Below are positions 17,059 through 25,606 of a stretch of DNA of 64,000 bases, one piece after another. The notes beneath the pieces were generated by a model. It was not told where the DNA came from. It ran no database searches and saw nothing but the letters and a program-made list of their open reading frames with translations. This DNA is from JAEUKA01 sp044228505 (GTDB lineage Bacteria > Myxococcota_A > Polyangia > Palsa-1104 > JAEUJZ01), in the NCBI GenBank assembly GCA_044228505.1, contig JBGAUT010000006.1:62001-126000 (forward strand), in the 5' to 3' direction. The position numbers and the translations under genes were made by a program. Each line of letters starts with the position of its first letter. Within the stretch, counting starts at the first letter, position 1.

Positions 17059-17544
17059 CTAAAATGGCGGAGCCTTCACGGCAGCGCCAATTTTCGGCAA
17101 GAAGCTCTTGCCAAGCTCGGCGTAGTCGTAGGGGATGGCAGCGCGGCGGAGGACATAGAAAGCGGCGGGTTTTTGCATCTGGCCTTCGACGACCAGGCCC
17201 TCGGTGATGCGAAACAGCTTGGCCCCGGTTGAGGTCCGCTCGACCTTGATCGAAGCCGGGTCAGCGGGCTTGGGCGCTGCATCAGCCGGAGCCGTCGCAT
17301 CGGTGGCCGGAGCGGTCGAAGCAGCCGGAGCGGTCGAAGCAGCCGGGGCGGTCGAAGCAGCCGGGGCGGTCGAAGCAGCCGGAGCGGTCGCAGCAGCCGG
17401 AGCGGTCGAAGCAGCCGGAGCCGTGGCTGGAGCGGGAGCTGTCGGTTGGGCCGCAGTGCCCGTCAGCATGGTCGGCTCTTCGGCCTGGGCGATACCGCCG
17501 AGAACGAGCCCACAGGTCGTCACTAGCAAGCCCAGCCTGCTCAT
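17059..17544 (-). CDS. Exported protein with Ala-rich hexapeptide repeats
   Basis: A 161-residue protein with a signal peptide (RLGLLVTTCGLVLGGIAQAEE, cleavage after A-Q-A). A central block of about 75 residues is built from repeats of S-T-A-P-A-A, followed by a 60-residue C-terminal domain (IKVERTSTGAKLFRITEG...) not recognised from other families. The repeats suggest a flexible periplasmic tether. Its ATG overlaps the stop of the TPR gene (ATGA) and its own stop lies 10 nt before the FHA-like gene's ATG, so translation is probably coupled and the three proteins probably act together. Confidence 0.75.
   Translation of the reverse strand: MSRLGLLVTTCGLVLGGIAQAEEPTMLTGTAAQPTAPAPATAPAASTAPAAATAPAASTAPAASTAPAASTAPAASTAPATDATAPADAAPKPADPASIKVERTSTGAKLFRITEGLVVEGQMQKPAAFYVLRRAAIPYDYAELGKSFLPKIGAAVKAPPF
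17307..17432 (-). repeat. 18-bp tandem repeat inside the 161-residue protein gene
   Basis: Seven units of an 18-bp repeat (core CCGGAGCGGTCGAAGCAG on the plus strand) spaced exactly 18 bp apart. They encode S-T-A-P-A-A hexapeptides. In-frame expansion or contraction would change tether length without disrupting the gene. Confidence 0.88.
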
Positions 17545-20500
17545 GGCGCGCCCTCCTGACCGGCAGTGGTTCCGGCCTTTTTCTTTTGGCGACGCTGCTC
17601 GCGTTCGATCGCACTGCGGGCGTCCTTGATGTAGGCCTCGGCGGAGTCGTCGCGAGTGCCACGGCTCGCGTCTTGGTACGACTCCAAATAGCGAATCGCG
17701 ATCATGCGCTGGCTGATGGGATCAAAGCCCGGCATCGCTGGCGCGTCGAGATACAGGATTCCGAGGTTGTACAGCGCGTCGGCATTCTGCGGCTCAGCGG
17801 ACACCACCTTCTTATACGCGGTGTCAGCCTCCACATAGCGTCGCATTCCGCGCAGCGCCGATCCGTAGTTGAGCTGCGTTCCTTGCAGACCCGGCAAAAG
17901 GACCGTCGAGCGCTCACAGGCAAACAGCGCCTGATCGTAGTTTTTCGCGAGCAGATACATCGCCGATAGGTTGTGCCAAGCCAGCCCCGAAGCTGGGTCC
18001 AGCTCGGTCGCTTTCTTAAAGGCCGCTGTCGCCGCGATGCGGTCTTCTTTGGCCAGCGCCAAGAAGCCCAAAATCAGGTAGCCCTCGGCGTTGCTCGGGT
18101 CGATGGTCTGCGAGATCCCGACGATCGCCGCCGATAGCTCGCGCTTGCCGAGGAAGTAATACGATGTCGCCAGCACCAGCATCGACGGCACATGATGGTC
18201 GTCTTTGGCGAGCGCCAGCTTGCCGAGCACAATCGCGTTTTCGTACTGACCGGAATACAGCGCGCTGCGGGCTTCCTTCGCCAGCTTCGCCAGCTCCGTG
18301 GTGTTTTCGGCCTGCACCGGACCGGCGAGGACGAGCTGCCGAGCGACATGCTCATCCTTGATCAGCGGATAGACGTCCGGCTTGTACGCATTGGCGCGCT
18401 GCCGGGCGAGCTTGGTCCACTGATTGGCGACGCCGAGCTTCTGCGCCTGCTCCAGCGTCACCGAGTAGCGCTGAAGCGCCTTTTCTTCGATCCCGGCGAC
18501 GTTTTCCTCGATCTTGTTTTTGTATAGATCGCAGGCTTCCGCTCCGAGCCGACGAACCTCCGGCGGACACGGCGCGGCCAGGAATGCTTTGGCGTATAGC
18601 TCGAAGACGTAGCCCATCCGGAAGTACGCGGCGAGCGTCTGATTGGCCCGCTTATACGTCAGCACCTTGTCGTAGACGACGACCGTTTCTTGCACTTTTT
18701 TGTTAAAGGCACCGATCGAGGCTTCCAGCTCTTTGCCGCTGCCGCCGATCTTTAGGCGCTCGACCTCTTGCAGCTTCTGTTCAGCCAGGAGAAATGCAGC
18801 CTCGGCGGCATACTCAGCCGCATCGCTACCCGGCGGCAGTTTTTGGCCAAGCTGGGCGGCGCGCTTGAGGTTCTCGGTTGCGTCAAACGGGTTGCCTTGC
18901 TTTTGCTGAACCCGCGACAGCCGGACGTACGCTTCGACCACCTGCGGCACATAGCTTCCATTGCCGCCGTAGCGCGCCACAAACTGCGACAGCTCTTGCT
19001 CGGCTCGCACGGCTGGCCCCAGCTTTTCGACCGCCAGAGCGGCGCGGAAATACGCCGTCGCGCTTTCGTCAGGACTGGTTTTGTCGCTCTGTGCGTATTG
19101 TTTCCACAGGTCGATGGCGAGCACGTAGCGCTGGTCGTTTTCCGCGATCAGTGCCGCGTTGTAGAGCGCATCGTGACGGTGCGTCGAGGTCTTGAAGCGC
19201 GGCTCTGTCCCGAGCTTTTGATACGCCGCCACCGCTTTGTCGTAGTCAAAGAAGCGCTGGTGATTCACGGCTGCGCGGAACAGGGCCTCGTCGACCAGGG
19301 TGCTCTGTGGATAGTCGCTGACGATGCGCTCGTAGGTTTCGGTTGCTGCGCCGTAGCGACGGTCACTTTCCTGCGCCACAGCGGCATTGAACAGCGCCTT
19401 GTCGGCGTCATTGCCACGCGGATCTTGGCTCACCAGATCGATAAACAGCGTCGCTGCTTCAGAGAAGCGCTTCTGCGAAAGGAGCTGCTCGGCCTTTTTG
19501 AACCGCACCTGCTGCGACAGCTTCTTGATGCTGCCTTGCTGAGACTGCGCCACCTGCGACGAGCCGCCACAGCCACGCTCTTTGAGCCGCGCCGTCCACT
19601 CCTCCAGCTTTTCGAGATCGCCGTCGATGTTGTACGAAACCAGGATGGCGTTCCCCGCGTCGACCGCTCGCTCGTCCTTGCAGTGCTTCTGAACGATATC
19701 GGCCATTCGCATCCGCATCTGCGGGAAGCGCAGGTATCGGAAGTCGATTTCGGCGGCTTTGTACGAAAACAGCGCGATTTTGGGTGAATCCGGCAAAAGC
19801 GCCACGAAGCGATCGTAGGCAAACTGGAGCTTGGCGACTTCGTCGGGCAGCGGCAGCGGATTGACCGGTGGCGTTAGCTTGCCAGTCTGGGGGAGAGGCG
19901 GCTCCCCGCCGGTCTTTTGACCGCTCTGCTGCTGATACAGCGCGGTGACCACGGACTCCCGAGCTTTGATGGTTCCGTACGCCGAGTCTTCGACATACTT
20001 ACCCTTCGGATCGGCGTCGCGGACCTTTTCGTACGCTTCTGCCGCCTCGGGATATTTTTCGCCAAAGAACAGCGACTCGGCCAGGTAGTAGCTGTACTCG
20101 TAGCGATCCTTGCTGTTCGGATGTTGCTTGAGGTACGCCTCATACGAGGCAGCGGCCTGCCGATATTCCTCGATGGCTTGTTCGCGCAGCTTCGGATCGT
20201 TTTTGGCTTGAGCCTGCTCGCGCAGCTTTTGGGCGCTTTCGTGCCGTCGCAGCACGACGTTCATCAGCGCCGCATCGGCTAGCTGAAGTCCCTCGGTCAG
20301 AGCGGCATCGTTGTCGCGGTTCTGCTTGGCCCAGTCGCTGCCCTCGACGTAGGTTCGGGCGAGCTGCTCTCGTTCGCGCAGTGCCTGCTCGAAGTTGCGC
20401 AGCCGCTCCATCGCCAGCACCACGCGGTCTTGGATGCGCGGGTTTTCAGCGGCCAGCGGCCACATCGCAATCGCCTGTTTGTAGACCTCGGCGGCGCGGG

Positions 20501-23500
20501 CGTACTCGGTGCGATCGAACAGGACATCCCCCATCCGCTGGAAAACTTCGCGGACGTGCGGCTCGCTTTCGCGACCTTTGTAGTGGAGTTCGGCTCGCGA
20601 AATGCCCGATACCGGATCGTCTTTGCCATCGCCATCCCAGTCACGTTCGGAAAACGACAGCGCCAGGTACTGAACCGACTCCGCACGCAGCGCAAAGCCT
20701 TCCTTTTTGCCGGGTTCACCAAGCTTCTTCTGGTCTGCGAGTACGACCAGCTCGTCGAAGTGCTTCACCGCATCGAGGAACCGGTCGGAGCGATAAAACG
20801 ACCACGCCAGCTTATAAAGTGCTTTGTCAAAGTACGGCGAGTCGCGGTGCGGGATCGCTTGCTGGTACGAGAAGATCGCTGCGTCGAGCTCGCCTCGATC
20901 AAAGTGATGCTCGCCGAGTCGAGTCCATGTTTCGGCCAGCAGCTTGCCATCAGATTTGCGTGGCTCGCAGCCGTCGTACGGAGGCTTGTTTTTCCGGCCG
21001 ACCGGTGGAGCTGGCGTCGCCAGCGGCTCAAACTTGTTCGCACAGACCAATCCGAGGAACGCTTGACGCGCTTCCTCATCGTGATCCATTTCCCCGAGGC
21101 AGTAGCCGAGCAAGTACGTCGCCAGGTGGTTGTTGCGGTAGCTCGGGAAGTCGCGCAGCAGCCGCCGATACAGTTCCACCGAGGGGTTGTAGTCGGGAAT
21201 CGTGACGATTTCACCGCTCTGGGCCTTCGACTGGCCGATGAAGGCTTCGCTGGTGCGCTCAAAGTGCAGCTCAGCCAAACGGAACATCGCTTCGGGTGAG
21301 TGACGCGGGTGCTGCGGATAGCGATTGAGGAAACGCTCCAGTTCGACGATGGCCTCGCCGCGAAGCTGCTTTTCTCTGGCTTCCTCACGGCTGAGTCGGG
21401 CCGCATACTCGTTCTTGAGGCTACTTCGTCGAGCCTTATAGCCCTCGCGACCGACCTCGTCGAGAACTTGCTTATAGCTGCGCGCTGCCTCGAAATATCG
21501 ACGGTAATCAGCAGCTAGCTCAGCGGGAAGATCGCTGGGGAGCCGCAGTTCTTCGGGCTTGGCCGTCGGCGCGGGTGCTGGCGGCGGTGCGGCGCTGACC
21601 GATTGGACCATGGGCTGACCGGGGGCCGGGGTCTTGGGGAGCGACTTGGGCTCATCGGTCGTTGGAAAGGCATCGTCGAGCATCCGTAGCTCGCGCTGCT
21701 GATCGTGTCGGATCTGCGCCAGCTCGTCTGACGATCGCTGCCGCCGGGCCCAGGCTACCTCGGCGATACCAGCTTCGGCATGAATGAGCAGCTCACGATA
21801 CTGATCCACCGTCTGGGAAAGGCGCGCAAAGGCTGCTTGTCCCACCACCTGAGACGTTTCCGCCTGAAGCTTGTCGAGCGCTTCTCGTTGGCTCCGCAGG
21901 GCGTCCCGTTCCGACGCGAGCTGACTTTGCATGTCCCCGACGCGAACATCGAGCAAGCGGTCGAGTCGGCCGATTGTCTCGCGGAGTCGCCTTTCAATGG
22001 TCGTCGCTCGGTTGAGTGCGCTTAGCATCTCATCGGCTTGGGTCCGAGCCTGTGGGGTGAGCCGCAGCAGAAGGTGCAGGTACAGCGGACCTGACTCGCC
22101 CAGTAACTCGGCATGATTGCGACGGGCCGTGCTGGTGCCATCGAGAGCATCGTTGCCACCCTTGGGCTCAGCCAGGCCTTTGGTGATCGCTTCTCGTCGC
22201 TGGGCGAGCACCGCTAGCTGCTGCTTTTCCTCGGGGGTTGCGACTCCGGTAAAGAGTCCGTCGAGTCGATCGGCGCTGGCGCGATGAAGCGCGACCAGAT
22301 AGCGATACAGGGCCAGACTGCGGTTGCGTGGCTCGGTGATATCAGCCGCCGCCACGGACGTTCCGGCGCGGGGAGCACGCTGTCGTTCAGCACGACCGAG
22401 CGCTTCTTCTTGTTCATCGAGCGCGGCGCGGGTTGCATACAGCTCACGATCTGCCGCCTGAAGCTGGGTCAAAACCTCATCGCCACGCAGGGCCGCGAGT
22501 AGCGATGGTGACGCCATGGACGACAGCGATAGTGGTGCCTTGACCGAGCCGAGCTGTCCACGTAGCCGTTCGCTAAACGCTGGGGCAGAGCTCAGGTCGG
22601 ACTTGGCCTTTTCGAGCAGCGGCGTGAGATCCGCTCGTGTCGAGGCAAAATACTCGGCCGCAGCGTCAGGCTCGCTCCGACGGATAAGTAGATCTCCGAG
22701 GAGCAGCTTGGCCTCAGCAACCGGTAGCGTGGTCTGTGGCTCATCGCGATAGGCGATCAGCAGCAGCTTGAGTGACTGCTCGGCCCGCTCGGAGTCAGCC
22801 GCTCGCAGCGCCGACCACGATGCTTCGTATATCGCGTCCTTGAACAGGTTGCTCTTTTGAGAGATCCGCAGGTACGACTCATGAGCCCGTTTGCTGTCGC
22901 CGCGCTCGTGATAAATCCGCCCAAGTGCCATGTGGCACAGCTCAACAACCCGCAGATCATCATCACGACGGGGCAGTGGCTTATCGACCAGAGACTTAAA
23001 CACCGTCTCGGCTGCGTCGAGCTGACCAAGCTGAATCTGTGCAGCCCCAATCAGGTAGCGGGAGCGATGGTAGAAACTACTCGACTCGGCAACGGTGTTT
23101 AGCAACGGGAGAGCCGCTTTGGCATCACCGCGCAAAAGCAGCAGCTTGCCTCTGACATACGGCGCAGACTCGGGCAGGTTGGCGGCAGGAATCGCCGCAA
23201 GCTGCGAAAGCCAGGTCTTTTCCTGTGGATCGGCTCCGAGCTCAGTCGACAAAGCGAGCAGCCGCAGCAGCGCTTGGGCATCACCGGGCTTGTGTTCGAC
23301 GAGCTTCGACAGCGAGCGCTTGGCCCCTCGCAGATCGCCCTGTTCGGCCAGGGATTCACCGAGCAGTCGTATTGCCTCAGGACTTTCGGCAAGCGTTGGA
23401 TCGTGAGCGAACTGTTCGACGAGCAGCGAGGAAGTCGCCGCGTACAGCCGCCGGTCAAATAGCTGATGGGCGCGCTCGAGAATGCTTTTCGGCGAAGCGG

Positions 23501-23777
23501 GACTGTTGCTGCCGGGTGTCGCGTTTGCCGTAGCCCCGGAGGATGCGGATGTCTGAGTCGGTACAGAGCCTTCCAGCGAGGTCAACGCCGTTTCAAGCTG
23601 ATCGAGCGCCTGCGACAGCGGGATGGCCGCCTGCTCACTGGCCTGCACTGGACGCGACGGCGAGACCAGCGGCGTCAGCAGCCCGAGCGCGCCGACAAAA
23701 CCCAGCGTCAGAATCCGTTTGGCGTACCCGGATCGTCCAGGGGATCGAGGAGGTGGTATGCAAGGCTGAAGGCGCAC
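17541..23777 (-). CDS. Giant periplasmic TPR protein (AgmU/GltD-like)
   Basis: A 2078-residue protein made largely of tetratricopeptide repeats, with a signal peptide (RILTLGFVGALGLLTPL..., cleavage near V-Q-A). An N-terminal TPR block is followed by a charged, probably coiled-coil region (about residues 600-800, Arg/Glu/Gln-rich). Long TPR arrays of the type GExxPYFDKALYKLAWSFYR and AxYNLGILYL follow, ending in a basic tail. It most resembles AgmU/GltD of the Myxococcus gliding apparatus and related uncharacterised deltaproteobacterial proteins, but is much larger. The start is a GTG at 23777, one base after the upstream stop (TGACGTG); the open frame reaches 23864 but overlaps the upstream gene. 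It probably scaffolds an envelope complex. Confidence 0.85.
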   Translation of the reverse strand: MRLQPCIPPPRSPGRSGYAKRILTLGFVGALGLLTPLVSPSRPVQASEQAAIPLSQALDQLETALTSLEGSVPTQTSASSGATANATPGSNSPASPKSILERAHQLFDRRLYAATSSLLVEQFAHDPTLAESPEAIRLLGESLAEQGDLRGAKRSLSKLVEHKPGDAQALLRLLALSTELGADPQEKTWLSQLAAIPAANLPESAPYVRGKLLLLRGDAKAALPLLNTVAESSSFYHRSRYLIGAAQIQLGQLDAAETVFKSLVDKPLPRRDDDLRVVELCHMALGRIYHERGDSKRAHESYLRISQKSNLFKDAIYEASWSALRAADSERAEQSLKLLLIAYRDEPQTTLPVAEAKLLLGDLLIRRSEPDAAAEYFASTRADLTPLLEKAKSDLSSAPAFSERLRGQLGSVKAPLSLSSMASPSLLAALRGDEVLTQLQAADRELYATRAALDEQEEALGRAERQRAPRAGTSVAAADITEPRNRSLALYRYLVALHRASADRLDGLFTGVATPEEKQQLAVLAQRREAITKGLAEPKGGNDALDGTSTARRNHAELLGESGPLYLHLLLRLTPQARTQADEMLSALNRATTIERRLRETIGRLDRLLDVRVGDMQSQLASERDALRSQREALDKLQAETSQVVGQAAFARLSQTVDQYRELLIHAEAGIAEVAWARRQRSSDELAQIRHDQQRELRMLDDAFPTTDEPKSLPKTPAPGQPMVQSVSAAPPPAPAPTAKPEELRLPSDLPAELAADYRRYFEAARSYKQVLDEVGREGYKARRSSLKNEYAARLSREEAREKQLRGEAIVELERFLNRYPQHPRHSPEAMFRLAELHFERTSEAFIGQSKAQSGEIVTIPDYNPSVELYRRLLRDFPSYRNNHLATYLLGYCLGEMDHDEEARQAFLGLVCANKFEPLATPAPPVGRKNKPPYDGCEPRKSDGKLLAETWTRLGEHHFDRGELDAAIFSYQQAIPHRDSPYFDKALYKLAWSFYRSDRFLDAVKHFDELVVLADQKKLGEPGKKEGFALRAESVQYLALSFSERDWDGDGKDDPVSGISRAELHYKGRESEPHVREVFQRMGDVLFDRTEYARAAEVYKQAIAMWPLAAENPRIQDRVVLAMERLRNFEQALREREQLARTYVEGSDWAKQNRDNDAALTEGLQLADAALMNVVLRRHESAQKLREQAQAKNDPKLREQAIEEYRQAAASYEAYLKQHPNSKDRYEYSYYLAESLFFGEKYPEAAEAYEKVRDADPKGKYVEDSAYGTIKARESVVTALYQQQSGQKTGGEPPLPQTGKLTPPVNPLPLPDEVAKLQFAYDRFVALLPDSPKIALFSYKAAEIDFRYLRFPQMRMRMADIVQKHCKDERAVDAGNAILVSYNIDGDLEKLEEWTARLKERGCGGSSQVAQSQQGSIKKLSQQVRFKKAEQLLSQKRFSEAATLFIDLVSQDPRGNDADKALFNAAVAQESDRRYGAATETYERIVSDYPQSTLVDEALFRAAVNHQRFFDYDKAVAAYQKLGTEPRFKTSTHRHDALYNAALIAENDQRYVLAIDLWKQYAQSDKTSPDESATAYFRAALAVEKLGPAVRAEQELSQFVARYGGNGSYVPQVVEAYVRLSRVQQKQGNPFDATENLKRAAQLGQKLPPGSDAAEYAAEAAFLLAEQKLQEVERLKIGGSGKELEASIGAFNKKVQETVVVYDKVLTYKRANQTLAAYFRMGYVFELYAKAFLAAPCPPEVRRLGAEACDLYKNKIEENVAGIEEKALQRYSVTLEQAQKLGVANQWTKLARQRANAYKPDVYPLIKDEHVARQLVLAGPVQAENTTELAKLAKEARSALYSGQYENAIVLGKLALAKDDHHVPSMLVLATSYYFLGKRELSAAIVGISQTIDPSNAEGYLILGFLALAKEDRIAATAAFKKATELDPASGLAWHNLSAMYLLAKNYDQALFACERSTVLLPGLQGTQLNYGSALRGMRRYVEADTAYKKVVSAEPQNADALYNLGILYLDAPAMPGFDPISQRMIAIRYLESYQDASRGTRDDSAEAYIKDARSAIEREQRRQKKKAGTTAGQEGAP

Positions 23778-23778
23778 G

Positions 23779-24570
23779 TCAGTTGGCCTTTTTGGTGCTC
23801 TCGACCCGGAAGTCGAAGGCGGGGCGGTCTTCCACTCGCACGAGCAGCGGGTTGCCCTTTTCAAAACACACCACTTCCAAGCGAGTCGTCTGACCGTCAG
23901 TGACGCTGAAGCGATGGGCCGCCTTGGCGGTGAAGGTGTATTGCTCGTAGTACGAAAAAACCTTACTGCCGTCGCCGCGATAGGTGACCGCGACCGCTAA
24001 GGTGTGATCACCGGGACGGACGTTGCCATCGTAGACATTCTGTTCTTTGGGTTCGGCGGGGCGTCCGGGCTCTAGGCTGCGTACAAATACCTCGCGTCCG
24101 TCGAGCTGGTAGCTCACCTTGACCATCTGGTACAGCCGTCCCATCTGGTCCTTCTGGACGACGACGAGCTTGGCACCACCCTGGGCGGAGCCGAGCAGCG
24201 TTTCGGTGAGCAGCGACAGGCGCGCTTTGCTGCGGAATACCTGATCGCGCAGCTCACGGGTTCGTCGGTCCAGGTCGCTGAGCTGGTCATTGTTCAGCGA
24301 CGGCGGGATGGCGGTGGGCGATGCAACTGATGCAGGCTGAGCCACCGCTGCGGGCTGTGTGGCTGTCATCGGTGGGACAGTGGCGGAACTCGGTTCCTCC
24401 GCCCAGGCCGAGTGGCTGGCCGACAAGACCACCAGCAAGCTCCATCGCGTGAGCCACCCAATGGCCTGATGGGCCCAGCGCTCACCGCGACTGCTTGCCG
24501 TCGAGCAGGCCCGTGCTCGCAACAGAGCACAAAGGCTCGCGAAATGTCTTCCTGGCTGCGTCGGACGCAT
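23779..24570 (-). CDS. Exported protein, first gene of the Glt-like operon
   Basis: A 263-residue protein of unknown function. A long basic N-region leads to a signal-like helix (TRWSLLVVLSASHSAWA|EE). The start may therefore lie downstream of the ATG at 24570, or the mRNA may be leaderless. An Ala/Pro/Val-rich linker, a short predicted helix (DLDRRTRELRDQVFRSKARLS...) and an immunoglobulin-like beta domain follow (VKVSYQLDGREVFVR, GDHTLAVAVTYRGDG). It lies directly upstream of the giant TPR gene with the stop and next start one base apart, so a shared envelope complex is likely. A perfect TATAAT is found 11 nt before its ATG. Confidence 0.72.
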   Translation of the reverse strand: MRPTQPGRHFASLCALLRARACSTASSRGERWAHQAIGWLTRWSLLVVLSASHSAWAEEPSSATVPPMTATQPAAVAQPASVASPTAIPPSLNNDQLSDLDRRTRELRDQVFRSKARLSLLTETLLGSAQGGAKLVVVQKDQMGRLYQMVKVSYQLDGREVFVRSLEPGRPAEPKEQNVYDGNVRPGDHTLAVAVTYRGDGSKVFSYYEQYTFTAKAAHRFSVTDGQTTRLEVVCFEKGNPLLVRVEDRPAFDFRVESTKKAN

Positions 24571-24581
24571 AAGCTGAGCCG

Positions 24582-24587
24582 ATTATA
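24582..24587 (-). promoter_or_regulatory. Candidate -10 box (TATAAT) of the Glt-like operon
   Basis: A perfect TATAAT on the minus strand, ending 11 nt before the first ATG of the operon. The -35 region at 17 nt reads TGCTTT, a weak match. Transcription from here would produce a nearly leaderless mRNA, unless translation starts at a codon inside the gene. Confidence 0.5.
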
Positions 24588-24667
24588 GCAGTCCGCCCCA
24601 TCACAAAGCAGCCCGCTTCATTGCCACAATGCCGGAAGTTGCAGGTTGCTTCGTCAGCGGTTGCGGG

Positions 24668-25588
24668 CTAACGATCGTCCGCTAACTCGCTGGTGGCGGC
24701 GATGATCAGCATCGACAGCGCGGTTCGCAGCAGGGATAGGGCCTGTCGGATCACGAAGGCCCATAGCACCAGCATCTTGGCATCGAGCTTGATGGTGAGC
24801 GTGCGACCGAGGACCAGCAGGCCTCCGTGACCGATCAATCCCAACACCGCCAGAAGCAGCGCACCGATGAGCACCGGGCGCTGACCGAGCACATGCAGGC
24901 CGGCACGGAGCGATTGCCAGGCTGAACGGGTGTTATCGTCGAGGCGTTTCATCCGAGCCAGGGTCAGCCAGATGCTGGCGAGCGACCAGGCCAGGACAAA
25001 CACCATCACGACCGGAGCGAGTCGACCCATGAGCGACCCCCAGGACAGCTCACCGGCTTTGCTCCAGCCGATGGCGAACCCGGCGGCGGCACCTCCGAGC
25101 AAGGCGAGTGGAGTGCGTACCGCCAGCCCGAACAGTAACTCCAGCTTCAGCATCGGCGAGGCAGACTCCGCGCAGCGGACCAGGAACTGTCCGGCGGGTA
25201 CATAGCGCTCCGAAGAGGAAGGACTAAGTCGCGAGAGGATGCCCCCGGAGATGAGCGCGTGTAGCAGGAAAAAACACAAGACGCCGACCGTGATCGCCGA
25301 GGTTACTGCCGCCATCGCAGCGGGATTGTCATTCATGACCTCGACGAGACCAACGTCATACTCGCCTTTGGCGATCCGCTCGGCCAAGGGTCTGAGGGCC
25401 AGGACATCGCGCAGCATCGCTCGCACTGGCAGCGTGGCAGCCAGGGAGGTAAACAGCGACAACAATCCGAGCCCGATGATCAGCAGCGGACTTTCGATGA
25501 CTTTGGACAGTCCCTTCTGAAGCGCGGCAAAGCCACCCTGAGAAGCGACGTTGGGGACAGAAGCCTGGTTGTGGATAAGCTGTTGCAT
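24668..25588 (-). CDS. Multi-pass inner-membrane protein
   Basis: A 306-residue integral membrane protein with about six hydrophobic segments: near residues 37-57, 90-115, 150-172, 185-210, 235-260 and 265-295. No family motif is recognised. The arrangement is compatible with a small transport or membrane-organising protein of the DUF-type found next to peptidases. AAGGA precedes ATG 25588. It follows the M1 peptidase gene by 18 nt on the same strand, so they probably form a two-gene operon. The function is unknown. Confidence 0.7.
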   Translation of the reverse strand: MQQLIHNQASVPNVASQGGFAALQKGLSKVIESPLLIIGLGLLSLFTSLAATLPVRAMLRDVLALRPLAERIAKGEYDVGLVEVMNDNPAAMAAVTSAITVGVLCFFLLHALISGGILSRLSPSSSERYVPAGQFLVRCAESASPMLKLELLFGLAVRTPLALLGGAAAGFAIGWSKAGELSWGSLMGRLAPVVMVFVLAWSLASIWLTLARMKRLDDNTRSAWQSLRAGLHVLGQRPVLIGALLLAVLGLIGHGGLLVLGRTLTIKLDAKMLVLWAFVIRQALSLLRTALSMLIIAATSELADDR

Positions 25589-25606
25589 GGCGTAGTCCTT
25601 TCGTCG

